Source: Symbiodinium natans (lineage: Eukaryota; Sar; Dinophyceae; Suessiales; Symbiodiniaceae). From it: a DNA stretch of 64,000 nt. The DNA lies in NCBI GenBank assembly GCA_905221605.1, contig CAJNDS010002477.1:188001-252000 (forward strand), read 5' to 3'. Below, in pieces: positions 33,885 through 47,589 of this stretch. The number at the start of each line of letters is the position of its first letter. Positions within the stretch are counted from its first letter, which is position 1. The position numbers and the translations under genes are program-made. Below the pieces are notes generated by a model, which saw nothing but the letters and a program-made list of their open reading frames with translations, ran no database searches and was not told the origin of the DNA.

Positions 33885-36540
33885 TGCTTACGGTTGCTTA
33901 AACCCTAAGAACCCCTAAGCCCGTAAACCTGATGAAACGCCCAGGGTTCCCCAAACACTTGAAGCCTCAAAACCTAAGCCCTAAACCCAGCTTCTTCTGT
34001 GGACAGCAGTTCTAAACTGATTCTACACCTCCACAGGCCGTCTTCCGTGCCCTACACAAGGGATGCTTAAGATTCAGGGTTTGCATATTTCCCCATGACC
34101 CCCAAATCCCATCAAGAACCGGATTAGGCATAGTAAGGCCCCTGCTACTGTTAGGGTTTGGGGCTTAAGGTTTCCGTTCTGGGGCTTGGGGTTTTAGGGA
34201 TTGATGTACTGCACGCCCCAAAATACAGAGAGGTAGGGGGATAGGATTAGGGAAACCCTTCGGGATACAGACACTCTGAATAAGGTCCCTGTTGAAGAGG
34301 AGCCAGAAGAAGGTTAGGAAGGGTTCCCTTTTAGGGGCCCCCCTTATCATGCCTAGGAAGCACCCCCGTCATGTTCAGCCGCAGCCTGGCTGCGCATGGA
34401 GGCAGGCAGCCATTGCCCAGGCATGGCCCCCAAAGAGCAGGGCTCCACGTCCGAGCGGGGCCGAACTAGATACGGTTGTGCATCAGAGTGAATAAGAGCT
34501 TTGGACTTAGGCGCTGTTTTGGAGTGCTAAGAAAGGGGATCTGCGACGCATTTGTGGTCCCGGGAGTTCGGGCTCAAGCATGTGCAGATGGCTGTTTTGA
34601 AGCCAGAGAGCGGAAACAAAGTTTTTGACCACTGATTTACGATCTTCGGTCCCAGATCCGAACATTCGTCTCGGCCAATTTGTAACTGCCGACCGCGTCC
34701 TGCGGTCCTCTGCACACGTGCGGTCATTGGCACGCCTGCCCCGACAGAATGAAATACAACCTGAAGCTAGGCAGTAAGCTAAAGCTTCTGATGCGAGACA
34801 TCGTGAAACGGAGACTGCGGAAGTGCACGGTGTTCATGCACTTTCCCATCCTACTTTGGGCTACAACTTGTTAGAAATTCGTGGTTTCCCACTGATGACC
34901 CGCAAACCAGGTTCGGCAGTGAGAACTGTTCAGAGAGAAGCAGCTGTCCTTGGACCCAGGCTTGACAAGGAGGGCCCCGTGGTGTGCAAAGAGCGGGAAA
35001 GCCAAGCTGAGTTGGCAGCAAGCACGCAGCAAGGCTGGAGACTCCGCGTACACTATGTCGCATCGCCAATACCTGGTGCTCTGCTAGCCAAATCTCATAT
35101 GGGCACCATGATCTGCTGGGAGCAAAGTTGAAGCTGCACGTTGGCGCGCGTGTCACGTGTCATCATGCTCATGACAAGACTTGTTGCCCTGCGAGGCAGA
35201 AAAACATTCCCGATCTGTTCCATGCGCTCTTACTTTCGGTGCGTTTCGGTCATTCGTTGAAGAGCCTTCGTAAGTTTTTCGCGAATCAAGCATTGACCTT
35301 CTCATGACCCCTGACCATACACAAGATGTAAGGAATTGCAAGGATCAGAGAAGTCTTTGACCGAGGATTGGATGAAGCACCGGTTAGCCAAAGGCAACAG
35401 GCCTCTAAAACGGAACCCTGACCCAAACCCAGACCTAAACCAAAAGCACGAAACCCTGAACCCTGAACCCCAAGACATCCCAAAACATCCCACAGCCCTC
35501 GACCCCGCAAGGCGCACCAGAGCTTTCCAGGCCCATCCCTGGCTGGGAGGACGCGAGCCGTGTAGTGTAAGTCTGGCCTGAGCAGCACAAGGGGCCGGCC
35601 ATCATTCGGCTATGGGCAGGGCTCTGAAATCCTCGAACCTCAACCCTCATGCGAGACCAGGCGCGACCACAAGGAGCTCACAGCGACACCAGCCTGAGAG
35701 TGGATGGTCTTCTTTTGTTTGCGACTCGAAGTCCCTGAGACACTGAGGCCTGTTAAGTAGACCTTCACAAAGCCCTTTGAGCATCACTTACACCTTCACA
35801 ATGCCCTTGAGCACCATGTACAAAGGCATGCAAAGGCCATGGCCTCCTCGACATCTGAGAAGCTGATCACGTGGTGGAACTGGGATCTGCCTCATCAGAG
35901 CAGCGCTTCACTCATCTTCCTTCTCGCTTTACTACTTTAAACAACCCCAAACTCACAACTCCAAAACGCCCTACGCTCTAAACGCCCCAGCTGGGTACCC
36001 GGCTCTGGTACGTGGGCGGCTGCAGGCCGCAATGCAGCTCATTAATCCTACCTGAGCAAGTGCTCGGCCCACAAAGCTAGGCTCCACTCAAAGCTTATAA
36101 CCTCTAACCCACTCTTCGCCTTTCAACCAATCCGAGAACTCGGACGGGGCAGATAGGGTCGGAACGGGTCACCCACAGCCGCACTCCAGCATCCTCCTGA
36201 AGCGCAGACAAAACCTTACAACTTCGCCGGCTTTAAGTATCACGGGTGTCATGTGCAAGGTTCAGGTTTTGGGGAACATCCGCTCCTGGATTAAGACCAT
36301 CTTGAACCCTATGCTTTGCCTCGACATCCGGTCTGTATGGCATGTAAGCAGCTCCCTTGGCTGCCTTAAAATACTGCATACATCACAGCACCAGGCTACC
36401 AGGCACGGCGGCTCAACGAGTACAAATTTGGTGATTCATGATGCCAACGCCTGGCAGCGCGACCTGCGGCTGCTTGCTCCTCGAAATCACCCGAAACCTT
36501 TCACGCCAAAATCCTAAATCCTGACAAGATCGGAACCCCA
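33885..36540. other. Unassigned stretch
   Basis: Several overlapping open frames on both strands at 34.3-35.6 kb have no recognisable domain or consistent splice pattern. Short CCCTAAA words are dispersed. Confidence 0.4.
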
Positions 36541-36544
36541 AAGC

Positions 36545-36622
36545 CGCACAACCGCCCCGTCCTCCAGCAAGAAAATCCGTGGCGCCATGTCCAACCGGCG
36601 CTCTGGTGCCTCCTGGGTCTCT
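36545..36622 (-). CDS. Exon-like island (candidate)
   Basis: The minus frame reads ETQEAPERRLDMAPRIFLLE then DG. It is open and protein-like, but no neighbouring exon could be joined. Boundaries are approximate. Confidence 0.38.
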
Positions 36623-37379
36623 GAGGTCTTTAGGGTCTACGTGGGGTAAGCTTCGACTTTCCCTCTGTGATTTGTTTTTTGGTTGGGGGAGGGGGGGGGG
36701 GGCTCTAACTTGTAGGGTTTAGGGGTGTGTCAAGCTTTGCTGTGTACAGTAGGTCGAGACTAGGGAACAGCTTGGAGTTCAGCATCCTGACCACAACACC
36801 TACCTTGGGGCCCAGAGATGCTGAGAGGTTCAGAGGCAGAGGGGCTCAAGGGGCCAAGCTCCCAGTCCTCCAAAGCGCCCCGAGCGATTGCCACCGACCT
36901 TTGGGGCAATGCCCAGTGCCCATTCTTAGGGCACGATGGCACTCTCAGACTGTCTTAGGTTGGTAATTGCAGAGGCCCTGAACCCTGAACCCCGAGCCCC
37001 AAAACTCAAACCCTTCGATCCCCCCCACTGGCCTCAGCTTCGGGATTCTTCGGGGGTGAACGTAGTATGTTCTTGCTGGGCAGCTCAAATTGTGATCACT
37101 TTATATGGAATACACCAGCTTCCATTCGGACGTATGTTCAGATTATCTTCTTTATCAGCCCTCTAAACCTGGTTCTCGGCTCTGAGGCCGTGGATTTTGG
37201 AGCCTTCACCGAGTTCCGGGCCATGCCCCCCCAGCCCAGTCAGGGTGATCGGGCAGCACCACCTCACGAAGAGAGCAAACAGCATGACAACACACTGCAC
37301 AAAAAAACACACCAACAGGTATATATGGTTGTGGCCGAGACCTTTAGGGTCTATTTCACGGCTGGTTCTTCTTTCAGTA

Positions 37380-37540
37380 GTAGTGCAATAATAATAATAA
37401 TTGTAATATTATTATGAGTATAATAATACTGACCGTAATTGTAATAGGAATAATAATAGTACTAGTAATAGTAATAGGAATAGGAATAGTAATAATACTA
37501 GTAATAGTATTAGTAGTAGTAACAGTAATAGTGAAGGTTT
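37380..37540. repeat. AT-rich trinucleotide/hexanucleotide microsatellite
   Basis: Degenerate AATAAT / TAGTAATAG words. This marks the left edge of the long repeat block. Confidence 0.85.
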
Positions 37541-37559
37541 GGTCTGTGTGTGCACCGGC

Positions 37560-40500
37560 GCCAGCAAGTGCAGCCATGTAGCTCTAGCACACTTTGAAGT
37601 AAGAGATAGACAAGTTGTTTCATAGCCTGAAGAGGGGCGAAGGGCTCTCTCATTTCCGATTACGAGGTAGAGGTGAGCTATCTCATTTCTTAGAAACATA
37701 GAGGAGATCTCATTTCCACGACAGAGACATCTTTCACTCAGGAGAGAACGCAAGCTGTTTCATTTCCAAGAAAATAGAGGAGCTCTATCATGTCGTTAGA
37801 AGTGAGAAGCTCTGCACTAAAAGATAGAAGGCATCGATTCGTTTCCCTTTTTCTTTTGCTTATCAAAGGGTCTTTTCAGTTCGAACACAGGATTTCTTTC
37901 ATGCCCTATAAGAAGGATCGAGGAGCTCTTTCATCTGAGAGATAGAAGAACGCATTCATGAAGTATACACGAGCTCATTTCTCGTCAAGAGGCAGAGGCG
38001 TGCCCAGCTCTACCATTACCTAACTCTTACCTGAAATTTCTCTATCTCGCAATAGGTCATGAGAGACCTCCTTTTTCACGCTGCAGGAAATGAGAGAGTT
38101 CTCTTCTATGTCGATTTTCAGAAATAGCTTCGCAGCTTCTCTATCAATGAAGAGTTTTGAAGGCCACTCTGGGCCATTCTCTGTCCATCAAATGGGACAT
38201 GACATAACGCATCACTCGCTATCGTTTACGTGATAGAGTTTCGCTATCTCTGAATAGGTCATCTGAAAGCTCCTCTGTATCTTTGCAGCAAGTGAAGGAG
38301 CTCCTTGCCTCTTCTGCAAGAGCCCTCCGCTTCCTATTTTGCAATGAGCAAGCTCTTTTATCTCCTCTGGTTCCTAATAGGTCATGAGCGGGCTTCCCTC
38401 TCTCCTTCTCTTTTAGGGGATAGAGGAGGTTTTTTCATGTTGCGTTAACAGCTAGAGGACATCATTTATATCCATTCTGTCATTTCGTATGAGAAGATAC
38501 AGGAGCTCATTCATCTCCTAGTCACAGATTGAAGAACTCGTTCACAAGAGATATAGATATAAGAAATCTCTCATACAATGTATAAGAGCTCTCTCATGTC
38601 CTACCTAGTTCATTTGCCGTCACCAGCGCTCAGCTCTACCATTTCGTATCTTTTATATGACATAGCTTCTCTATCTCGCAATAGGTCATGAGAGACCTCC
38701 TCTTTCTTTTGCAGGAAATGAGAGAGGTCTCTATCTACCTTTTGTGAAAGAGCTCCCTTTGTTCAATCACAAGAACTCATTCATAGAAGCTGTAAGAGCT
38801 CTCGAATGTACTTTCTTGTTAATTTCCCGTCGATAGGGAGAGGAGCTCACAGCTCCACCACATCCTACCCTTTACATGGAAGAGGCTCCTCTATCTCGTA
38901 GCGGGTCAAGAAAGATTGCCTCTATCTCTTTGCAGAACATTAGAGAGTCCTCTACCTACCTCTTGTGAAAGAGCTCCTTCACCTCAAAATCAAATGCCAC
39001 AACTCGTCTATCTTTCACTGGGACATGAGACAGCTCCATTGTGAATTTCTATTCAGAAATAGCTGCTTCTCTATCGATGAAGAAATCATGCGAGTAGCCG
39101 TTTATCGATGCATAAGAAATGACATAGCTCTTCTACCTTTTTGCGACAGATCTCTTCTTTACCCGAAATGAAAGTTTGGAAGGCCATTCTCTATCCCTTG
39201 AATGGGGACACAACTCATCAGTCTCTATCGTTTACGTGAGAGAGTTTCGCTATCTCTGAACAGGTCATCTGAAAGCTCCTTTGTGTCTGCGCAGCAAGTG
39301 AAGGAGCTGCTTGCCTCTTCTGCAATAGCTCCTCCGCTTCCTATTTTGCAATGAGCAACCTCTTCTATCTCCTTTGGTTCCTATTTCTCGTTTGCCATCA
39401 CTAGGCAGAGGAGCTCTCAGCTCTACCATGACCTATCTTTTACATGAAAGAGGCTTCTCTATCTCGTAACGGTTCATGGAGTCATGACAGATCTTCTCTA
39501 TCTCTTTGCAAGAAAAGAGAGAGTGCTCTACCTACCTCGTGTGAAAGAGCTCCTCCACCTTGTGATCGAGAGTGACAGAACTCGTCTATCTTTCAATGGT
39601 GCATGAGCCAGGTTTTTTGTTTGTATTTGAGAAAAAGCTTGTCTACCCGTGATATAATAAGAAATGAATAGCTCTTCTACCTTTCTGTGACAGATCTCTC
39701 CTTTATTCGAAATGAAAGTCTGGAAGGCCATTCTCTATCCCTGAAATGGGGCATGACATAACTTTTCAATCTCTATCGTTTACGTGATCGAGTTTCGCTA
39801 TCTCTGAATAGGTCATCTGAAAGCTCCTCTGTATCTTTGCAGCAAGTGAAGGAGCTCCTTGCCTCTTCTGCAAGAGCCCTCCGCTTCCTCTTTTGCAATG
39901 AGCAAGCTCTTTATCTCCTCTGTTTCCTAACAGGTCATGAGACAGCTCATTTCCACAATGTCATTTCGTATGCGAAGACACAGGAGCTCATTCATTTTCT
40001 ATTCAGAGATTGAAGAACTCATTCATAAGAAATGTATGAAAGTTCTCTCATGTCCTATCTAACTGATTTCCCGTCACTAGGCAGAGGAGTCCTCAGCTCT
40101 ACCATTTCTTATCTTTATATGACATAGCTTCTCTATCTCGCAATAATCAGGTCGTGAGAGACCTCCTCTTTCTTTTACAGGAAATGAGAGAGGTCTCTAT
40201 CTACCCTTTGTGAAAGAGCTCCCTTTGTTCACTGGCAAGAACTCATTCATGAAAGCTATAAGAGTTCCCGTCGATAGGTAAAGGAGCTCACAGCTCTTCT
40301 ATATCTTACCCTTTACATGAAAGAGGCTCTCTATCTCGTAGCGGGTCATGAAAGATCGTCTCTATCTCTTTGCCGGACATGAGAGAGTCCTCTACCTACC
40401 TCTTGTGAAAGAGCTCCCCCACCTCGTAACGTACAAAGACAGAACTCGTCTATCTTTCAATGGGACATGATCCGTCTCTTTGGTTTTGGTTGAGAAAAGC

Positions 40501-43140
40501 TTCTCTATCCATGAAGCAAACATGAGAGAAGCCGATTGTCTCTAGGCTGCTTATCGCTTCGTAGGAAATGACATAGCTCTTTTACCTTTTTGCGAGAGAT
40601 CAACCCTAATTGAAGGTTTCGAAGGCCTATCCCTGAAATGGAGCGTCGCATAACTCATCAGTCTCTCTCGCTTACGTGAGACAGCATTTATTCTATTTCG
40701 TAACAGGTCATCTAAACGCTCTTCTATGCGTTTGTAGAAGTAGAAGAGCTCCTTGCCTCTTGTGCAAAAGCTCCTCCGCATCCTAAAGAGCAATGAGCAA
40801 GCTCTTCTATCTCCTCTCTCTTGAATAGGTCATGAGAGGGCTCCCCTCCCTCTGGTTGAGGGAATGACAGAGCTCCTCCGCCCCTTACGAAAGAGCCTTT
40901 CTCCTGCTTGAAAAGCTGCGGCGGGTGCTCTGGCGCCTCGTAGGTTTGGGAGGGCTCCTTTTCACATCTTTATCTTTCCGACTCCGAGATATAGGAGCTC
41001 ATTTTTTCGAAAGTGGTAGCAGAGATCTCTCATTTCCAAGAGATCTTTGTCACTCAGGGAGAAAGCAAGGTTTTGATTTCAAAGAAATGGAGGAGCTCTT
41101 TCATGTCCCATTAAGAGTGTGGAGCGCTCTCATTACGCATGAAAAGATTGATGACATGGATTCGTTACCATTCTTTAACTTTTCTCGAAGGGTCTTTTCT
41201 TTTCATATGCAGGATCTCTTTCATTTCCTATGAGAAGATAGAGGAGCTCTTTCATCTCAAAGATAGAAGAATGCATTCATAAACGGTATAAGAGCTCTCC
41301 CATGAACTATATCTCATCGTAGGGGGCATAGGAGTCTTAGGGGGCTCAGGATTCGCGTGCAGGGTGTAAGGTTTATAGGGCTACGGGAATTTAATGGAGG
41401 GTGTATTTGTGTAGTCTGCCTATTACCGTAACCAACCCGTGACATAACCCAGAGCCATTACTTGCAAGACTGCTTCTTGAAAGCAAGAGCGCTAGTGTCT
41501 AACCATTGTACATTCCTACATGAGATACCACACCACATCTTGAAAACACCTCTTTCTCCAAGGGTTTACTGGGGCATTAAGGAACAAGAACGTGATGGTT
41601 TCAGCACCAAAGTAAGGGAATAGCAAAGGGTTTCCAGGGAAAACTTCCCTGATGCAACCGGTCTCTATCTCACAAGAGGTCATGAGAGACCTCCTGTATC
41701 ACATTGCAGGAATGAGAGAGTTCTCCACCATGTTTGTTTTCCGAAATAGCTTCTCTATCAATGAAGAGTTTTGAAGGTCGCCCTGGGCCATTCTCTGTCC
41801 GATAAATGAGACATGACATAACTCATTAGTCTCTATTAAGAGAGTCTCTATCTCTACGTGATCGAGTTTCGCTATCTCTGAATATACGTCGTCTGAAAGC
41901 TCCTCTGTGTCTTTGTAGCAAGTGAAGGAGCTCCTTGCCTCTTCTGCAAGTGCTCCTCCGCTTCCCCTTTTGCAATGAGCAAGCTCTTCTATCTCCTCTG
42001 GTTCCTAACAGGTCATGACTTCTGCAAGAGCTCCTCCTCTTGATATTTTGCAATGAGCAAGCTCTTCTATCTCCTAATAGGTCAGAGAGGGCTTCCCTCT
42101 CTCCCACTCTTGTAGGGGATAGAGGAGCTTTTTCTTGATGCGTTAAAAGCTCGAGGGCATCGTTCATTTCCTGTCTGTCATTACGTATGAGAAGAGACAG
42201 GAGCTCATTCATCTCCTAATCAGAGATTGAAGAACTCCTTCAGGAGAGCTCTCTCATATCCTATCCTTTTGGTTCCCCGTCACTAGGTCCCTAGGTAGAG
42301 GAGCTCTCAGCGTCTCAGCTCTACCGTTTGCTACCTTCTACGTGGCAGAGCTTCTTTATCTCGCAATAGGTCATGAAAGACTTTCCAGCAAATGAGAGAG
42401 TTCTCTACTTTACCGCTTGCGAAAGAGCTCCCCTTTTTCAATGACAAGAATTCACTCATACAAGCTACAAGAGCACTCTAATGTCCTGTCTTGCTCATTT
42501 CCCGTCAATGGGTAGACGAGCTCGCAGCTCTACCGTTTCCTACCCTTTACATGAAAGAGGCTCCTCTATCTCGTAGCGGGTCATGAAAGATCGTCTCTAT
42601 CTCTTTGCCGGACATGAGAAAGTCCTCTACCTACCTCTTGTGAAAGAGCTCCCCCACCTCGCAACGTACAAAGACACAACTCGTCTATCTTTCAATGGGA
42701 CGTGATTCTCCTTTGCTTTTGGTAAGCCCGAACGACTACCGGAATTAACTTCTTGCATTTCTTGTTTTTCTCACAGACAGGAAGAAGTTACGGAAATTAA
42801 TGAGTTGTGAATTTCTTTAATTTGTTTTCATTAATCTCGCAAGCCCGAACAGCTGCCGGAATTAGTTTCATGAATTTCATTAATTTCTTTAATTTCTTTG
42901 ATTTCTTTATTGTTTGAATTTCTGAAAACCTTTAATTTCTTTAACTCCCTCAATTTCTTGAATTTCTTTACTTTCTGTAATTTCGTTTAATTAGTCTCGC
43001 AAGCCCGAACGGCTGCCTGAATTAATTTCTTTAATTTCTTTTTTATTTCTTTAATTTCTTTAATTTCTCACAGAGAGACCCAGAAATTAAAGAAATTAAT
43101 GAAATTAATTGGGGGAGCCCACCCGGCTCACGGGACTAAT
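37560..43140. repeat. Long degenerate repeat field, GAGCTC and TCTCTATC motifs
   Basis: About 5.6 kb without a credible gene. Blocks recur in the same order, for example the one containing GGTCATCTGAAAGCTCCTCT and AAGGAGCTCCTTGCCTCTTC near 38250, 39260, 39810 and 41890, and the one with CTCGCAATAGGTCATGAGAG near 38050, 38670 and 40140. This indicates a higher-order repeat of roughly 0.6-2 kb that has diverged. From 42722 to 43140 it merges into TTTAATTTC-rich sequence. Confidence 0.85.
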
Positions 43141-43159
43141 TTAAACTAGAAGACGATTG

Positions 43160-43440
43160 GCCCGAAAGCATCGATTTGCGGTGCGTTGAGTCTATGCACT
43201 TGACTCTGTGCGCTCGAACTGTATGCACTTGGACAAGTGTATGCACTTAAGTGTATGCACTTATATGGTTGCATACTCACTTGTATACTGCACTTGTATA
43301 CTGGACGTGTATGCACTCGAACTGCATGGCACTCAAGTGTGTTGAGTTGAATGCCATGCACTTGTGGTCAACTCTATACACTTCATTGGCATTCAATAGA
43401 TCTGAAGTAAACGGACTTGAACTGTATGAACTTCACTTGC
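43160..43440. repeat. Degenerate TGTATGCACTTG minisatellite
   Basis: GTATGCACTT words are spaced 10-25 nt apart through 280 nt. Confidence 0.75.
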
Positions 43441-43442
43441 TG

Positions 43443-44644
43443 TCTGCTTGCTCTGCGAAATTGTTTAGGGAGTAAGGGGGCTTCGACAGCTTAGGGAGCT
43501 TACGGGACTTAAGGAGGCTTGGCGGGCTCAGGGGGCCTGGGGAGCTTCGGGGCCTTAGGAAGTGTAGGGGGCTTGGGAGTCTTAGAGAACTTGGGATTCT
43601 TAGAGGGCCTGGAGGCCGTAGGAGTCTTTGAGCGTTTAGGGTTTAGGGTTTAGAGTTTAGGGTTCAGGGTTTAGGGGAAATGGTTTGTTTAGAGAGGGTG
43701 TATTTACATCGTCTGCCTATGAACGTAGCAAACTCGTGACACACATTACTTGCAAAACAGCTTCTTGAAAATTAGAGCGCTAGTACCAAGCCATTGTACA
43801 CACAACTATATGAAAAATCCTTCCTACATCTTGAAGGCGTCCCTTTCTTTAAGGGATGACTGGGGAAATTAAGGGAAAGAAAGGGCGATGGTTTCAGCAC
43901 GAAAGTAAGGGAATAGAAAAGGGAACGCGGTACAGATACACGAAGCCTTAAAGGGATTCGAGGGGAAATTCTAGCACTACACAGGGGTTTCAAGGGAAAA
44001 CTTCCCTGAAACAATCGGGGCCAAAAAAAAGCGCAACAGGGAAACGTCAGGGAAATTTTAAGTTACGCTTTGGGTGGAGGCGTTGCCTGCAGGACAGCTC
44101 ATGACCGATTGCTTGTAGTCCTGAAATTCTGTTTGCTTGCTCTGCGAAATTGTTTAGGGAGTAAGGGGGCTTCGACAGCTTAGGGAGCTTACGGGACTTA
44201 AGGAGGCTTGGCGGGCTCAGGGGGCCTGGGGAGCTTCGGGGCCTTAGGAAGTGTAGGGGGCTTGGGAGTCTTAGAGAACTTGGGATTCTTAGAGGGCCTG
44301 GAGGCCGTAGGAGTCTTTGAGCGTTTAGGGTTTAGGGTTTAGAGTTTAGGGTTCAGGGTTTAGGGAAAATGGTTTGTTTAGAGAGGGTGTATTTGCATAG
44401 TCTTTCCATGAACGTAGCAAACTCGTGACACACATTACATGCAAAACAGCTTCTTGAAAATTAGAGCGCTTGTACCAAGCCATTGTACACACAACTATAT
44501 GAAAAATCCTTCCTACATCTTGAAGGCGTCCCTTTCTTTAAGGGATGAATGGGGAAATTAAGGGAAAGAAAGGGTGATGGTTTCAGCGCGAAAGTAAGGG
44601 AATAGAAAAGGGAACGCGATAAAGATGCACGAAGGCTTAAAGAG
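43443..44644. repeat. Tandem duplication, offset 689 nt
   Basis: 43443-43955 and 44132-44644 are nearly identical. A more divergent relative of the second half occurs at about 41430-41650. A telomere-type run (GTTTAGGG) is inside each copy near 43636 and 44325. Open minus frames in the copies share a peptide but have no recognisable domain, so I do not call a gene. Confidence 0.9.
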
Positions 44645-47455
44645 GCCCAGAAAATCAAGAAATTAAAGAGGATGGTTAATTGCTTGAATTTCTCTAATTT
44701 CTCACAGAGAGGCTTAGCAATTAAAAAGCCAGAGAAATTAATTAATTTCATTGCTTTCTTTAATTTCTTTTAGTTAGTCTCGCAACCCCACGCGGCTACC
44801 GGATGTTTTTTGTTAATTTCTTAAATTTCTCACAGAGAGGCCTAGAAAATAAAGAAATTACAAAAATTAATTACCCGGCTCACGGGATTAGTTTAAATAA
44901 AAGAAATTAATGAAATTGATCAAATAAAAGAAATTGATTAATGTATTTAGTTTCTTTGATTTCTCACAGATAGGCTCTGAAAGTAGAGAAACTACAGAAA
45001 TTAATTTCAGAGAGGCCCAGAAATTAAAGAAATTAATGAAATTAACTAATTTCTTTAATTTCTCACATAGAGGCCCAGAAATTCGAGAAATTAAAGAAAT
45101 TAACTACTTTCATTAATTTCTTTAATTTCTTTAATTTCTTTAATTTCTTTTAACTAGTCTCGCAAGCCCGAAGGGCTACCGGAATTTATTTCTTTAATTT
45201 CTTTAATTTCGCACAGAGATGCCCATAAACTAAAGAAATTAAAGAAATTAATTGGGGGAGCCCCCCCGGCTCACGGGACTAATTAAAATAAATTAAAGAA
45301 ATTAATGAAATTAATGAAATTAAAGAAATTAATTAATTTCTTTAATTTCTTTAATTTCGCACAGAGAGGCCCAGAAATTAAAGAAATTAATGAAATTGAT
45401 TGATTTCTTTAATTTCTTTAATTTCGCACAGAGAGGCCCAGAAATTAAAGAAATTAATGAAATTAATTAATTTCTTTAATTTCTTTAATTTCTCACAGAG
45501 AGGCCCAGAAATTAAAGAAATTACAGAAATTAATTAATTTCATTAATTTCTTTAATTTCTTTAATTTCATTAATTTCTTTTAATTAGTCTCGCAAGCCCG
45601 AAGGGCTACCGGAATTAATTTCTTTAATTTCATTAATTTCTCACAGAGAGGCACAGAAATTAAAGAAATTAAAGAAATTAATTGGGGTAGCCCCCCCGGC
45701 TCACGGGACTAATTAAAATAAATTAAAGAAATTAATGAAATTAATGAAATTAAAGAAATTAATTAATTTCTTTAATTTCTTTAATTTCGCACAGAGAGTC
45801 CCAGAAATTAAAGAAATTAATGAAATTAATTAATTTCTTTAATTTCTTTAATTTCTCACAGAGAGGCCCAGAAATTAAAGAAATTAATGAAATTAATTAA
45901 TTTCTTTAATTTCTTTAATTTCTCACAGAGAGGCCCAGAAATTAAAGAAATTAAAGAAATTAATTGGGGGGCCCCCCCCGGCTCACGGGACTAATTAAAA
46001 TAAATTAAAGAAATTAATGAAATTAATGAAATTAAAGAAATTAATTGATTTCTTTAATTTCTTTAATTTCGCACAGAGAGGCCCAGAAATTAAAGAAATT
46101 AATGAAATTAATTAATTTCTTTAATTTCTTTCATTTCTCACAGAGAGGCCCAGAAATTAAAGAAATTAATGAAATTAATTAATTTCTTTAATTTCTTTAA
46201 TTTCTCACAGAGAGGCCCAGAAATTAAAGAAATTAAAGAAATGTATTAATTTCATTAATTTCTTTAATTTCTTTAATTTCTTTAATTCTTTTAATTAGTC
46301 TCGCAAGCCCGAAGGGCTACCGGAATTAATTTCTTTAATTTCTTTAATTTCTCACAGAGAGGCCCAGAAATTAAAGAAATTAAAGAAATTAATTGGGGGG
46401 GGCCCCCCGGCTCACGGGACTAATTAAAATAAAGTAAAGAAATTAATGAAATTAATGAAATTAAAGAAATTAATTAATTTTTAAATTTCTTTAATTTCGC
46501 ACAGAGAGGCCCAGAAATTAAAGAAATTAATGAAATTATTTAGTTTCTTTAATTTCTTTAATTTCTCACAGAGAGGCCCGGAAATTAAAGAAATTAATGA
46601 AATTAATTAATTTCTTTAATTTCTTTAATTTCTCACAGAGAGGCCCAGAAATTAAAGAAATTAAAGAAATTAAGTTAATTTCATTAATTTCTTTAATTTC
46701 TTTAATTTCTTTTAATTAGTCTCGCAAGCCCGAAGGGCTACCTGAATTAATTTCTTTAATTTCTTTAATTTCTCATAGAGAGGCCCAGAAATTAAAGAAA
46801 TTAAAGAAATTAATTGGGGTAGCCCCCCCGGCTCACGGGACTAATTAAAATAAATTAAAGAAATTAATGAAATTAAAGAAATTAATGAATTTCTTTAAAT
46901 TCTTTAATTTCGCACAGAGAGGCCCAGAAATTAAAGAAATTAATGAAATTAATTAATTTCTTTAATTTCTTTAATTTCTCACAGGGAGGCCCAGAAATTA
47001 AAGAAATTAATGAAATTAATTAATTTCTTTAATTTCTTTATTTTCTCACAGAGAGGCCCAGAAATTAAAGAAATTAAAGAAATTAATTAATTTCATTAAT
47101 TTCTTTAATTTCTTTAATTTCATTAATTTCTTTTAATTAGTCTCGCAAGCCCGAAGGGCTACTGGAATTAATTTCTTTAATTTCTTTAATTTCTCACAGA
47201 GAGGCCCAGAAATTAAAGAAATTAAAGAAATTAATTGGGGGAGCCCCCCCGGCTCACGGGACTAATTAAAATAAATTAAAGAAATTAATGAAATTAAAGA
47301 AACTAATTAATTTCATTGATTTCTTTAATTTCGCACAGAGAGGCCCAGAAATTAAAGAAATTAATGAAATTAATTAATTTCTTTAATTTCATTTATTTCC
47401 CTAAGAGAGCCCCAGAAATTAAAGAAATTAAAGAAATTAATAGGTAAATAAATTA
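44645..47455. repeat. Array of foldback units made of AATTTCTTT/AAAGAAATT
   Basis: AT-rich arms (GAAATTAAAGAAATTAA and its complement) alternate with the spacer TCACAGAGAGGCCCAGAAAT. Every 280-720 nt (often about 420-430) a larger unit appears: TTAGTCTCGCAAGCCCGAAG at one end and AGCCCCCCCGGCTCACGGGA at the other, which are inverted relatives of each other. At least five such units (near 45150, 45585, 46297, 46717, 47137) can each fold into a long hairpin. There are no open frames of note. Confidence 0.9.
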
Positions 47456-47589
47456 AATTCCTCATACAAGTGATATACGTGAAATGGACCCAAAAGGTCC
47501 CTCTCACATATATGGTTCCGTGTCCCGTGTCGGTACCCCCCCCCCCCTGGTATCCCCCCCCCCCACCCCCCGCCCCACCCCCCCTAAGC

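Noticed and set aside
43772-44751. Duplicated 80-96-codon minus frames
   Set aside because: They are shared only because the DNA is duplicated; no domain, start context or splice evidence.
44645-47455. CRISPR-like array
   Set aside because: Spacers are not unique, units are palindromic and AT-rich, and the genome is eukaryotic.
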